Assembly: GCA_003254905.1 (NCBI GenBank)
Contig: QANU01085883.1
Span: forward strand, 152,375-216,374
Direction of reading: 5' to 3'
DNA: 64,000 nucleotides
Source of the DNA: Nissolia schottii
Lineage: Eukaryota > Streptophyta > Magnoliopsida > Fabales > Fabaceae
Positions within the stretch are counted from its first letter, which is position 1. Every line of letters begins with the position of its first letter. Shown here one piece after another: positions 33,781 to 46,135 of the stretch. The position numbers and the translations under genes were made by a program. The notes beneath the pieces are model-generated. The model did not search any database, was not told the origin of the DNA, and saw only the letters and a program-made list of their open reading frames with translations.

Positions 33781-34201
33781 TCATATTGTAGATTATCAAA
33801 TTGGATATGCTCACTCATGGGGCATCAACATATGATCTAGTTAGCTGGTAGGTTCACCCCTCCTCAAACATACATTTCTATCAATACCCAGTAACTGACA
33901 TGTAAACCTGTAGGTCCTTTTTTTTCCCATAAATATTTAATGAATATTATTTCTTCATTGTTTTAAGATATACTTGGGTTCATTTATATATTCCTGCATT
34001 AAAAGCTTACTCCTCAAAACTAAGGTGCCTTAAAGACTTCGCTGAAATTGATGTTGATGATAATATAAGTCAGGATGGTATTGCTGATTTTACAGCTCTA
34101 TCTGGCTCTTGGGATTGGGATAAGATTTGCAGGTGCTGACTTTCAAAACATCATTGCGGTTGTAAAGCCTCCAGAGATCACACTGGGCCGGGATAGCTTT
34201 G
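33781..34201 (+). other. DNA downstream of the trapped PPR copy, with an exon-like segment
   Basis: Contains a non-coding tail and, at 33996-34140, an open stretch reading CLKDFAEIDVDDNISQDG and FTALSGSWDWDKIC that looks like a real protein segment ending near TTTGCAG. I do not recognise the protein. A splice-donor-like GGTAGGTTC is near 33848. The terminal LTR begins at 34202 without a polypurine tract, so this is a foreign junction. Confidence 0.4.
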
Positions 34202-34670
34202 TGTTACGGACTGGGCCATAAAGGCCCATCCAAGTGACCCACTCACCCAGGCCCATGTACGTGGACCCGACCCAACCACTCGGGATAGGTCGCCCCGAGA
34301 TCACCGCTCTTAACCGTTCAAGATAAGCTGCCCCCGAGATCCCAGTTATCTTATTTATCCAAGATAAGATAAACCACTCCGGGATCTGCGGACAGAGCGC
34401 ATAACGCGAGGTCGAGATATCCCCCACCGCCGCGATACGCGGAACCTCCTCAACCGCCTCAGTTATATAATAGCCAGCACCCCAGGTATGAAGATCATCC
34501 AATAATCACTTACTATACTCCTTGCACCCTTGCTTACTTGAGCGTCGAAGTGATTGCAGGTACCCACCGCAACTGCGAGTCCAGAGATTGATCGTGCCAG
34601 AGCCAGAATCTTCGTCCCAGTCCAGAGCCTCAGGATCCAGAGCTTGTACCGAGGTGCATAGTTCGGAACA
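34202..34670 (+). mobile_element. Right terminal LTR of the composite (inverted relative to the left one)
   Basis: Begins TGTTACGGACTGGGCC and ends TTCGGAACA (469 bp). TATA-like TTATATAATAG lies near 34462. The base before it (GATAGCTTTG) is not a polypurine tract and does not match the right flank TGAGT, so it is not a solo insertion on its own. Confidence 0.85.
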
Positions 34671-34734
34671 TGAGTTGACTATTTTAGTCAAAATGTAGCT
34701 TCTCAAGCTCCAAAACACAATATCCCCCAAAGGT

Positions 34735-35215
34735 CGCTCTTAATTAGAATTTGCAAATAGAATATCTTGACATCTTAACATCATTCCAACATAACAAAAC
34801 TAGGCATCAACATCAACCTGCTGCCTTTTTCTCTCTCTAGCGTCAATACCATTCACCACGTGGGTATCAACATAATAAAAATAGACATCAACATAATAGC
34901 CATAGGTATCAAGATAATGAAAATAGGCATCAACACATCATAAATGTATATCAATGTTTATAAAAATAAGAAAGAAACTTTTCTTTAAAAAAAATGTTGA
35001 TATGTTTTTTATGTTGATGCCTATTTTCGTTGTATTGATGTCTATGAGTATTATATTGATACCTACTTCTATTATGTCGATGCCACATGTTTTAGAAATG
35101 GAGAGCAAGAGAGAGAGATTGTGTGATTTGACGGAAAGAGAATGTTGAAAATGATTGAATTTTTTATTATATATTGTGATCCCCACTAAATGCCAATGTC
35201 ACGGTGTTTAGGGTG
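34735..35215. repeat. Foldback (MITE-like) element
   Basis: The two halves are imperfect reverse complements around about 34985: AAAATAGGCATCAACA on the left pairs with TGTTGATGCCTATTTTC on the right, and CATAATAGCCATAGGTATCAA pairs with TTGATACCTACTTCTATTATG. The arms extend about 170-200 bp, with CTCTCTCT outside. It lies about 670 bp upstream of the Ctf4/WDHD1 start. Confidence 0.75.
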
Positions 35216-35881
35216 TTTTGATATTTTGGTGAGAAAATAGAATTATTGAATTTACAAAAAGCAAAGAAAAAACACCCATGAAAGCACTAAGAAGAAAATA
35301 CAGAAATTGAGAACTTCAATAAATTTTTTTCTTTGAAGAGAACAAAGAGTTCCATCCTAAAGACATAAGAGAAACGTCTATCCTAGAGATAGAAACTAAA
35401 ATAAAAAAGCAAAGGGAGCAACAGTAACAATGTAGGACGTATGTACCTAAGCTCATTCCGTCACTCATCCGTGAAAACAGTTTCGGGCCACACAGCCCAA
35501 TTCATTGCGACTAAGTTGAAACGAGCCAAAATCACAACCCTTTTGCGTTTTTGGTGGTAAATGGCGGCCCATTTAGAGCTAAAAGAAAACAAAAACAGGA
35601 CAAAAACAGGCCCAAATTAGACTCGCCACGGCCCGTCATCAAGTCCACTTCCGTTTCCAAAAGTTCTAGAAGTTCCATTTTGACGCGTCCCGCTAACTCT
35701 CGGAAACACAAACGCCATTTCGCGCCAAAAAGCCAGTTGCCCAATTTCAGATTCGGATTTATTCGCCTTTTCCCCTTTCCTATCATCCATTCCTCCAAAA
35801 TTCAAACCTAGACTTCAGTTCTCGTTGTTTTTAACCACTCGACCCGGAACCCGAACCCGAACCCGTTTCGGTAAAGCCGCC
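35216..35881. other. Promoter and leader region of the Ctf4/WDHD1 gene
   Basis: No TE is obvious. The last 350 bp are richer in C and G and contain GGCGGCCCAT, TTTGGCGCGAAA-type words (TTTCGCGCCAAA at 35718-35729, an E2F-like site, fitting an S-phase gene) and a leader rich in CCCGAACCCG. No clear TATA box. Confidence 0.45.
35718..35729. promoter_or_regulatory. E2F-like site upstream of the Ctf4/WDHD1 gene
   Basis: TTTCGCGCCAAA contains the TTTSGCGC core in the orientation CGCGCCAAA, 150 bp before the start codon. E2F sites are typical of plant replication genes. Its use here is inferred. Confidence 0.5.
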
Positions 35882-38800
35882 ATGAAGGTCCGGTCGGTGA
35901 AGCTGAGGGAGGCCCACTCCCACAAGGGCTGCCGCCCTTCCTTCTGCTCTGTCCTGTGGGACCAGCAGGCTCGCCACCTCATCACTGCCGCCGCTTCCGA
36001 TGCCTCCATTTCCATCCACGACCCTCTTCTCCCCTCCGCCGCCCCTAGGATCCTCCGCAACCACCGCGACGGCGTCACTGCCCTCGCACTTAGCCCCAAT
36101 TCCACTTGCCTTGCTTCCGGATCCGTCGATCACTCCGTCAAACTCTACAAATTTCCCGGTATTATATTCGTATTCACTTCTTTTTATTATTATTATTTTT
36201 TTTACAATTCATTCTGCTCCAGTTGTCAGGTTTTTATTTTATTCTTCTTGTGATAGGATTTTGACTGAGCTTACATATCAGAATGTACATTTTTTTTTTC
36301 ATTTACTATTAGGTTTGCTTTCTTTTTAAAATTCTGGAAAACAAGGTGTTTTTGGTTTTTATTTGTATAGTTTTTTTAGAAGTATTTGGATAAAATTTAA
36401 TTTGATTATTGTATCGAATGCTATTTTTGTAATAGAATCTCGTGTTGCTTTTTTTTCTGGTACTTGTGTATAAGAGCTGAACCAATTGGACTCGGCAAAA
36501 TAATTTTCCAGAGTCCTGACTAAGTGACTATGCTGTTTAGCTTTACATTGGAAATTTTTGTACTAGTACCGTGTCAATTTATTATCTCAATTCAATGCAG
36601 TTTTCATATTTCATAATAACTTTGAATCTTAAGCACGGGCTTCAATTTGATTTGATTCTGGTATTGTTTTTTGTCAGGTGGAGAGTTTGAGACCAATATT
36701 ACCAGGTTTACGCTTCCAATACGTTGCCTAGCATTCAACAAATCAGGGAGCATGTTGGCAGCGGCTGGTGATGATGAGGGGATCAAGCTTATAAACACAA
36801 TTGATGGTTCCATTGCTAGGGTCCTCAAAAGCCACAAAGCTTCAGTCACCTGCTTAGCTTTTGACCCCAATGGAAAATACTTGGCATCCATTGATTCAAC
36901 TGGAACTGTTATTTTCTGGGAACTTCACTCCGGGAAAGCCCTCCATAACATCAAAGGCATTGCACCGGACAACGGGGTAGATTTTTCGATCATGAATGTC
37001 CTCTGCTGGAGCCCTGATGGTGAGACCTTGGCTGTACCGGGGCTGCGAAACGATGTGGTAATCTATGATAGAGACACAGCTGAGAAATTGTTTTCTTTGA
37101 GAGGGGATCACATACAACCTATATGCTTCTTGTGTTGGTCACCCAATGGCAAGTACATTGCTACCTCTGGTTTAGACAAGCAGGTTCTGATCTGGGATGT
37201 TGATAAGAAGCAAGACATCGATAGGCAAAAATTTGATGAGAGAATATGTTGCATGGCTTGGAAGCCAATTGGGAATGCCTTGGCTGTTATTGATGTTATG
37301 GGAAAGTATGGCATTTGGGACTCTGCTATCCCTTCGTCTATGAAGTCTCCAACTGAGGATATACCTGTGCAGAGCAAGAATAGCAATGGGCTTCTTTTTT
37401 ACAATGAGGATGATCAAGAAAACAGTGCAAGTGGAAGCTTGAGTGATTTTGGTGAAAATAGTAATGGTGAGTCTGAGCCACCTGGCAGGAAACGAATTCG
37501 TAAACAGTCTTTCAGTGAAGAACATAAAGATGAGGATGGCAGCAACGATGAAAACGGTTTGTTTCGAAAGGTTGAATCTCATAAGAAGCGAAATCGTTCA
37601 CACAAAGAAAATTTTGATGTTGGGAATGTGGGATGTAGAAGTGCGATGGTGACATGTAAGCCAAAGATGCAGGAGGCATTTCAGTCAGGATCCACTCCAG
37701 TGCAGCCTGGAAAAAGGCGCTTCTTATGCTACAACATGCTTGGATGTGTAACCACTGTTGAACATGGTGGATTCTCCCATATTGAGGTAATACATGAGAA
37801 CAATAGACAGATAATTCTAGTCAATCATTGCTTCTAGTATATATTAATGAGTTGGTTGTCTTGTTAACAGATCGATTTTCATGATACCGGAAGCAGTCCA
37901 CGAGTTCCATCAATGACTGATCATTTTGGATTCACAATGGCCACTTTAAGTGAGAATGGGAGCGTTTTTGCAAATCCTTGCAAGGGGGAGCATAACATGA
38001 GCACTCTCATGTATCGCCCATTTAGTAGCTGGGCAAATAATAGCGAGGTCAGATTCTGAGCTTAGCCTAAATTGTTAAACTCAAGCATTTTTCATAGAAG
38101 AAAATTAATTTACAAGATATGTAATTACAGTATTACACCATCACTCAACTTTATATAGTCATAAAAGCACATACAAGTGCACCATCTCCGAGCTTGAAGT
38201 TACTGTATGCTCACTTTGTCTAAAAATAATAATTGATTTGGCAGTGGTCTATGCGCTTTGAAGGAGAAGAAGTTAAGGCGGTTGCAGTTGGTGCTGCTTG
38301 GGTGGCTGCAGTAACTAGTTTTAACTATCTTCGCATCTTTACTGAGGGTGGTTTGCAGGTTTGTTGCACATTTGTAGTTTCAATAACTTAATAGTATGAG
38401 GCATGGCACTTCCCTAATTTAAAAGAACTTCGGGGTTTAAAGGGTATATAAGTATGTGCTTGCTAGCCTATCATCTGAAATTTTAACTTATTTGTGCTAA
38501 GTTGTCAAAGGCATGCGACAAAGTATGTAGCTATTGATGGTAGTTTGCCTGCAGCATTTGCACACTTCTGAATCTATTTCATTGCAGAAACATGTTATTT
38601 CACTAGATGGGCCAGTGGTGACTGCATCAGGTTTCAAGGATAAGCTTGCGATTGTCACTCATGCCTCTGATTGCCTTTCCTCCAATGATCAGGTTGGTTC
38701 ATTCTTCATAGTTGCTGTTGCTTCTGATATTGTCTGGTCAAGTGTTGCTTCATTTAGTGTTAGTATATTGGCCCACTGCTGATTAACAAAATTATTATTT

Positions 38801-40391
38801 GCAGCTCAACATAGTACTGTTGCTAATTAGTTTTTGAAGAGTTTATCTATGCGGATAGCGTAATCATCTGGTTATTAGAACATAATAACTTATTCTTCTC
38901 AAACATGCAGGTGCTAGAATTTAGAGTATTTAATATATCACATGGGACCCAATCCCTTCAAGGTCGCTTGCCATTAACTCCTGGTTCATCTCTAAGTTGG
39001 TTTGGGTTTAGCGAAGAAGGCCAATTGAGTTCCTATGATTCCAAGGTACTCGTGTTTACCATAAATGTTGATATTTTATTTGGTATTATTTTACTCTGCT
39101 CATGTTTGTATCTTGTTATATTAGCTGATTTCATTAGTGTATTATGTAGGGTGTGTTAAGGTTATATACAACCCAATTTGGTGGTAGCTGGCTCCCACTC
39201 TTCAGGTTCAATATTTGTTTTAACTATGTAGACAGGTTTAATGTGTCTTAATTCTCAACCTTTGGTGATTTGTCTTATGAAAATTCCAATGCAGTGCTGT
39301 TAAAGAGAAGTCAGAGGAAAACTATTGGGTTGTGGGGTTGAATACAAGCAAGTTATTTTGTGTAGCATGCAAAAAGCCTGACACCTTCCCACAGGTACAA
39401 GTAGGAAAGTTTGATGTGTTCCACGTTTTTCAGTTGTCTATGACTAACATCCATTGATACTGACTTGCTTACTAGGTGTTGCCAAAGCCAATCCTCACTG
39501 TACTAAATCTTTCATTTCCTCTTGCTTCCTCTGATTTGGGATCTGAAGCCCTTGAAAATGAGTTTATGTTGAACAGCATGCATCTCTTTGAGGTTTGTTC
39601 TTGTACCCTTTTCAGTGGCCCTCATACTTGGCACTTAAAGGCCTGCGATCCTGTCATAAGATTTGTTTACGTTTATCTAGTTCATTGAAGGACCTCAGTT
39701 TTATTTTCTTATTGGTTGTTTTGGCTCTAGTATGAGTTTGGATCGCATTTATCATTTCTATTGAATAGCTGAATTTATAAATATCAACGTGCAGGTTGAG
39801 AAAAGAATGGAAGAAATGGCTAGTGCTGGTTTGGACACTAGTTCACTTGATGACGATGCTTTCAATTTTGAAGCAGCACAAGATAGGTGTATACTTAAGC
39901 TTATAGCATCTTGCTGTAATGGTGAGTTATCTTTTGTTCACCATGCAAGAGAGTACTTGTAACAATGTACCTCTGTCTCTGCCTGCCTTGTTCTCTCGCC
40001 AATTTGTTTAAAAAATATTATTACATGACCATAGAGGTTGTGTCATACCCTATGATAAAATGACATTTCTAATATAAGTGTGGGTCCTACTATTAACTTC
40101 AGCTAAAATGTCATTCTATCATTCGATAGGTCATAGTCTAGTTTAGTGTTTCATGACTATTCAATAATTTATCATATATTTATAGCCTGAATTGCACAAT
40201 TGAAAAGGTAGTCATGCCTCACTTTTTGGATATTTCAGGCGATAAGCTTGTGCGTGCGACTGAGCTTGTGAAGCTTTTGACATTGGAAAAATCAATGAAA
40301 GGTGCAATAAAACTCGTTGCTGCTCTCAAGCTTCCTAACTTGGCCGAAAGATTCACCAGCATATTGGAGGTAAGCCTTCTTCTAATGACGT

Positions 40392-40476
<85 letters not shown>

Positions 40477-40916
40477 CAATTTATTTCATCGTTACCTTGT
40501 GTCATCTGTATTTCACACAGGAAAGGCTACTTAACGAAATGAAGAAAATTACAGAAACAAACCCCAAAGAAAGCAGTCTTGCACCCACTACAGCCGAAGC
40601 TCCATTTATAGGAAGCGAGGCCCCAACTAAGGCTGAAGCATCAAAAACAGTAGCTATGTCATCACCAAAATTATCTGCTCCTTTGTTCACAAAGAAAGAC
40701 AAAGTGCAAGGAGTAAATAAAACTGCAATTGTGGATGAAACTCTGAAGTCAAAGCAGAAAGGGAATGAAAGAAGTGACAAGGGGGAAAATGTGCAAGCTC
40801 CTCATCCACATGATACCTTTATAAAGTCAAATAAGAATTCAATTAACAAGTCAGAAGCCAGTTTGGCACAACCTAATCGGCCGTCTAATCCATTTTTGAA
40901 GTCTTCTGTCAAGTGA
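35882..40916 (+). CDS. Ctf4/AND-1/WDHD1 homologue (replisome scaffold, EOL1-like), 12 exons
   Basis: Exons: 35882-36158, 36678-37786, 37871-38047, 38245-38358, 38588-38692, 38911-39045, 39150-39205, 39295-39394, 39476-39592, 39795-39921, 40239-40369, 40521-40916; all introns GT-AG and all phases agree, giving 947 residues. Ctf4 joins CMG helicase to DNA polymerase alpha; the Arabidopsis homologue is EOL1, linked to Polycomb LHP1. Residues 1-320 form WD40 blades (HRDGVTALALSPNSTCLASGS, HKASVTCLAFDPNGKYLASID, PICFLCWSPNGKYIATSGLDKQVLIWD). An acidic and Lys/Arg-rich linker with SEPPGRKRIRKQS follows (nuclear signal), then the SepB/Ctf4 propeller and helical domain (MLGCVTTVEHGGFSHIEIDFHD; ending KLPNLAERFTSILEERLL) and a Lys-rich tail (SNPFLKSS). 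No HMG box, as in other plant homologues. Confidence 0.95.
40397..40473. repeat. (TA)n(GA)n microsatellite in intron 11 of the Ctf4/WDHD1 gene
   Basis: A TA run passes directly into a GA run, filling half of the 151-bp intron 40370-40520. The acceptor CACACAG lies 47 bp after its end, so length changes could alter intron size but not the splice sites. Confidence 0.9.
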
Positions 40917-41760
40917 AGAAGTTTATCTTAATCTAGTGAAACTCAGTTGATGTTAAAGAGGCTTGCTTATGATGATGAATCAATTGTTTACAAAAGCAAA
41001 AGAGAATGAAAATCGGTTGTATTTTGCTAATAAATCTTGTTGTAATTATTGTTAATTTAAATTCTTTTGGACTCTTCGATTGACGTGCTAAAATGTGTAA
41101 TTATGATGTTAAAATGTCACTCTAAGTTATAGTATAGTTCTACTTGGCGTTCTACAAGCAATTAATTATATTTGGGAGTTTCTAAAAGCATAACTGATAA
41201 GTTAGTCAACATGTACGGTTTAAAGAATAGAAAATTATTTCATGGATACACTTCGATACTTTATTTTAGACACTCGTCAGTGTAGAAACGTTTCATTAGG
41301 ATAGACAAGAAACAGGGAGTGTTTTAATGAAACTTTTTTTTTTCTTCAGTTTTGCCTATTACATAAAGAAGGTCGCATGTTGCAGGGCCTGCATGAAAAA
41401 AATGTAGTTAAGGGCATTTCATGTCTTTTTTCTATAATTATTTTGTCTTGTCATCATAAAACTAAATAAAATACAGATATAATAAATTATGTCTTGTATA
41501 ACATCACCAAAAAGAATATTAAACTGAATACAAGACTTATTTTTTATGATTATATCGCTGTCTTTGTATTTTTGTCATGTAACCAAACAGGGCCCAAAAA
41601 CTTGACCCAACTCAAACATGTCTGTCTAAAAGTTAGTGATTCTTGAATTTTTTTTTTTTTGTAAATGTATCTAAATATAAAATGTTAAAAATTGTTTATG
41701 CACCTTTAATTTTTCAGCATTGTTAGGGGTACAACTTAAATACTGCTAACCCATAGTCTA
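40917..41760. other. 3' flank of the Ctf4/WDHD1 gene
   Basis: AATAAATCTTG near 41028 is a plausible polyadenylation signal. The remainder is AT-rich with no supported gene. Confidence 0.45.
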
Positions 41761-41779
41761 CACAGTGATATTGAGTGCA

Positions 41780-42215
41780 CAAGCTTTTGCATATACCTAC
41801 ACAAACTCTTTCTACACATATGCACAAACTTTTTCAAACACGAAACAAAATTAAATCAGAGTTGTGGTGCATTAAATAGCGAAAAGTAATTGTCACACTC
41901 TTTCTCCATCTCCTCACTCACACTCTAAGCGCATGGACTCACTTTCTACTATGCCTAAACATTTTAAAGCATACGCACAAACTTTTAAATTAACATACAC
42001 AAACTTTTTAACAATCAAAATAAAAAAATATGATGAAAACGTAAACAAAAACGAAGACGAATAAGTAAAATTTTGTGCTCACATGCACAAGTTTTAGAAT
42101 AAGAATGCCCAAAATTTTTTATACACATGCACAAACTTTTGACTAAACATGCAAAAACTTTTGAATAAGCATGCACAAATTTTCGTACACACATGCACAA
42201 ACGTTTGAAAAATAA
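41780..42215. repeat. Dispersed repeats of CATGCACAAACTTTT
   Basis: About nine copies of the word CATGCACAAACTTTT or near forms, 15-60 bp apart, in otherwise AT-rich DNA. It is followed to 42690 by AT-rich sequence with nothing recognisable. It may be part of a non-autonomous element; ends were not found. Confidence 0.6.
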
Positions 42216-42972
42216 AAAACAATGAATATGATGGGAATGAAAATGAGAACTCTTGGATTCATAAAGAATAAGATGGAAATAAAAAAATAATTATGGGAGA
42301 TTAGGGAATAAGAGAGAAAAAAATAAAGAATAAGAATAAAAAATGTAGATGAGATGTATATTAAGGAGAGTGAGTTGTACAATAGTAAGCAGATTTTGAG
42401 TTGTACACAAAACATTTATCTTAATTTTTTTATAATAAAAAAAGAAGTTTATGTTACCAGACTTTTACTTAAGCGTGAATAAATAATATCTTCATTTCAT
42501 TATAGGCAAGTTCTAAGATTCGCCAAGTAAGTTTTGGTGAATGATGCACCAAGTTAACTAGAACCTTCCATTTTAAGAACACCCATACACCTAATTATAA
42601 AAGGCTAAAAATAAAATGGACCCACTGATAAAACTCACACTGCTTATACACTCTAAAAGCTCTTCAAATAATCAATACATCCTCTCCCCTTCTGTAACAC
42701 CACTGCTAACTGCCCACGCTATAGTCGTAAGCAAAGCTCACAGAGTTGTTATCTGCTTTGGTTGGGTTACTTCTAGCCCTTACTTTTAGCTTTGCAAATA
42801 TTTCTTACGCGAAAATATGGACCGTTTTGAAACCTTTTTCCTTTTCTTTATTAACTCATAAAATAGGAGTCGTGTGTGTTCAAGGAATCATATAGATATG
42901 CGAGCAATGGAGTCCCAATGGACTTTAACGATAACTACCCCTTTGGCTAATTATATAGAATATTTCATGATT

Positions 42973-43012
<40 letters not shown>

Positions 43013-43186
43013 TACAATCACCCGGTCCATGACACAATCACACATTTTAGTAATAATACATAATTACACATAATGCACATAATGTTAATGGCCGAGCTAG
43101 ACCATTTAACTGTTACAGAGTACAAAACAAAAATCGCTATCAGGCGTGGATGAGAGGGGATAACTCCTGCTGTTCCTCGGGGATCC

Positions 43187-44716
43187 TGACACACACCAAA
43201 ACGTCGTTAATTTCAATGTGCGATCAAATAATAATTTATAAAACTAAATTAACCCCAAAAACGTAGTAAAGAGGGCTAACCTAAGTCGTCTCTCAAGAAA
43301 GCAATTAGAACCAATTAAAAGTTACACTAAATTGGGGGTTGAATTAATTGAATTTAAAATAAAAGAAAATTAAAACAAATAAATAAACAATGATAAAAGG
43401 CAATATCCTGCATACGGTGTTTCTAGATCAAGGATTAATTGTCATTGGTTCCTAATTAATTATTCATAAGGGGAATGTTGTTTATTAGTGGAAATCTCTA
43501 ACTAATACGGAATTCACCTAAGAGACTACGATCGTCAATCCCCTAAGCATTTATTAATATAGGAATAAAAACTAATATCTCAGCATTTAAAACTCATATC
43601 AATTTTAAAACTCATATCAATTATGTCCCAATTGCACAACCTTATTAAATCTAATTAGTTCCCCAAAAAGTTCCCAAATCCTAAATCAATAAATCTTACA
43701 ATCGTTAAGATCTGTCCACCTAGAATTAACCCTAACCAATAACATGCAATCACTATATTATTAATCACAGGCGGAACAAATCATGAATAAACATTAAGCA
43801 CAAGGCCTCGAATTAATCCTAATCTAGAGTTACAGCTTGCAAGATATTAAGAAACTACTCCTCCATGGGTGGAGGATAAAAAATCATAATAAATAAATAG
43901 AATAAGAGAGTGGAAAATAATCGAGAATTAAAGTAGCAAAATCTGAATGTAATAACGGAAGAAATTTGCAAACAGTTGGGAGCTTGCGTTGTCAATGCGA
44001 GCACCCCAACAATCCTTGAAGAACTGATAATTAAGCAATACTAACATAAACCTAAAGTGCATAAAATCAAAGAGAAAAGTGCAGAAAATAAAAGTGGAGG
44101 CTGAATGTGAAGTTCTGTCCAAGTTGTTGAGAGAGGGTATCTATTTGTAGAGGATTGGCACAAAGTGGGAGTAAATCCCGCACTTTCAGCACAACAGTCA
44201 GTAAAATTGCGATAACTTCTGTTACAGATATCGGATTGGGGTGATTCAAATCTCCAACTAAATCTAAGAGATAGATCTACAACTTTGTTGTTGAGGTCAA
44301 ATCGAGATTCAATATCCATCCTGCGCAAAATCCGTGGCAAAGTCAGCGTTAAAAAATTCTCAGCAAATCTTTGACAAAATCTTTTTGAATTTGAATTTAA
44401 TCTTATATTTATTGGTCTCAATCTTTTCTTCAAATCTCTTCTTCAAAATTTATATCTTATCAAATCTCCTTCAAATCTTCAATGATCCTCTCGACAATTT
44501 ATTTTCTGCAATAAAAATAGAAAACTAAAAAAGAACAAAAGAAATCTACACATTAAATTCTAAGATAAAAAATAGTGCTTAAAATTGCATTTTTCTCAAT
44601 TTCTCACAAAAGAGGATAACGTGCAAAACATATTAATTAAGCATTAAAAGTACACATTTTTAGTATACAATGTTCAATTGTAGAATAATAAAATAGGGTA
44701 CAAACTCCACCTATCA
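43187..44716 (-). mobile_element. Solo LTR, 1.5-kb family, second copy
   Basis: Same ends as 3637-5150 (minus strand TGATAGGTGGAGTTTG to GTGTGTGTCA), 1,530 bp. Flanks GATCC and GATGC agree in four of five bases, a slightly decayed target duplication. Only nine bases separate it from the next solo LTR. Confidence 0.8.
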
Positions 44717-45924
44717 GATGCTCTGTGTAACAACCCGACTTTTTCCTCCAATTTAAAATGCTATTTAAGGCAAAATTAAAAATATAATAATAAGGAAAAG
44801 GCAAGATAAAATGAACTAAAATTTAAATATTAATTTTATTTCTGTAATATTATTTAAAAATAACTCTTTGACGATCTTGTGACGTCCGGTGACGTTCGGA
44901 TCAAAATTAGGGTTTTATTGTAATTTCTTTACGACTCATAGGAGTCTGTAAAATAAATGAACATGAAAATAAATGTAAGAATATGTCATCTAAGATTTTA
45001 ATATTAACCAGGATAATTAATAGGTCATAACGGTATGCCCGGAATATTTTTAGGACGTCCGGACATAAATAACTAATGAACTAATATGACCTAAATACAC
45101 TAAGGGCAAAATAGGAAATACACATAGCCTAAATCCCCTAAGTCACCCACGGTTTCCCTTCCCCCATGCAAAACCGAAACACACATAAAAATATTCACAA
45201 AAGTTCTTTCATTTTCTCCTAAGGTCCCAAGACCACCAAGCTTCAAATCCACCAAGTTTAATCATCATCATCTTTTGTTCTCATCATCACCAATTACTCA
45301 AAATCATCAAGGAAGCAAGTTAGCATCAAGGTGAAGAGTTTCTCTTTAAGTGGAAGCAAGAGAAACAAGTTCCAAAACCCTAGGAACTCCATAACCTAGG
45401 TTTTGTTCTTTCTTGGCAAGAAAAGCTCAAGGAAGCTTCAAGTTCACCTTTCCATCATTCAAACCCATTTCTAAGCATCCAAGGGAGACTAAGAAGAGTT
45501 GTTGGTGAGTTTCCATCCCTTGGTACAAAGCCAAGTTTCCATAATCCATAATTGCCCTAATTATGTCAAGATTTCCTTTTAGGTCAAGAAGACTTCAAAC
45601 AAGCAAGCAAGGCTTGATTTCCTTCTTTTCTTAGCATCAAGAAGCTCTTGAGGAAGTGGGTAACCCTAGTTCCTCACCTCTTTGATGGTGAATGAGTGCT
45701 TGTGTATGTTATGTGCTTATTTGCTTATGTATGTGATTTATGGAATATGTGATGAAATATGTTAGAATTGATGCTAGGTTTAGGAAGACAATTCTGGAGG
45801 GTCTTGTGACCTTGATTATATGTGATTATTATGCTTGAATCATGTGTGAGACTCATGTAGGGTGCCATGGAAGAGAAGGGAAGAAAATGGAAGAGAATGG
45901 CAATTCGGTTTGCATGTCTCGAAC

Positions 45925-46135
45925 AGGGGTCGCTGAGCGACGCCTCAGGCACCGCTGAGCGAGACATGACTTACGTGGAAAGGTGAAAAGGTATTTTTAA
46001 ATTAAGGCGGTGGAAGAAGGCTCGAGAAAGTTTAGTCGCTGAGCGATAAGGTTGGTACCGCTGAGCGATGCAACCTTTATCGCTGAGCGCCAAGGTCCAA
46101 ACCGCTGAGCGAACCTCAGTTTTCGCTGAGCGGCT
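45925..46135. repeat. Cluster of CGCTGAGCG dyads
   Basis: Seven copies of the CGCTGAGCG core, several with the full CCGCTGAGCGG dyad, at the same LTR position as 21675-21880. Confidence 0.8.

Larger units (their letters stand above)
24062..34670. mobile_element. Composite retroelement with inverted terminal LTRs carrying a PPR gene
   Basis: The left end is an LTR in minus orientation (24062-24532), the right end a near-identical LTR in plus orientation (34202-34670), so the unit ends in 470-bp inverted repeats. The two outer flanks are the same 5-bp word TGAGT (24057-24061 and 34671-34675), the duplication size of Ty3/gypsy integration. Neither terminal LTR alone has matching flanks. Between them lie, left to right: polypurine tract and antisense leader region, an 18-unit tandem repeat, a gag remnant with deleted pol, an inner diverged LTR with primer-binding site, a spliced antisense ORF, an integrase end and a host PPR gene with downstream DNA. 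The reading that it inserted as one unit is an inference from the flanks and the similarity of the two ends. Confidence 0.65.

Noticed and set aside
34143-34502. 119-codon minus ORF and its counterpart at 24230-24433
   Set aside because: Both lie inside the terminal LTRs; similarity reflects LTR identity, with a frame break between the copies.
34202-34670. Right LTR as an ordinary solo LTR
   Set aside because: Its immediate flanks (CTTTG and TGAGT) do not match, whereas the outer flanks of the composite do.
35551-35811. ORF of 86 codons upstream of the Ctf4/WDHD1 start
   Set aside because: It ends before the gene, has no family resemblance and is mirrored by minus-strand ORFs of similar length.
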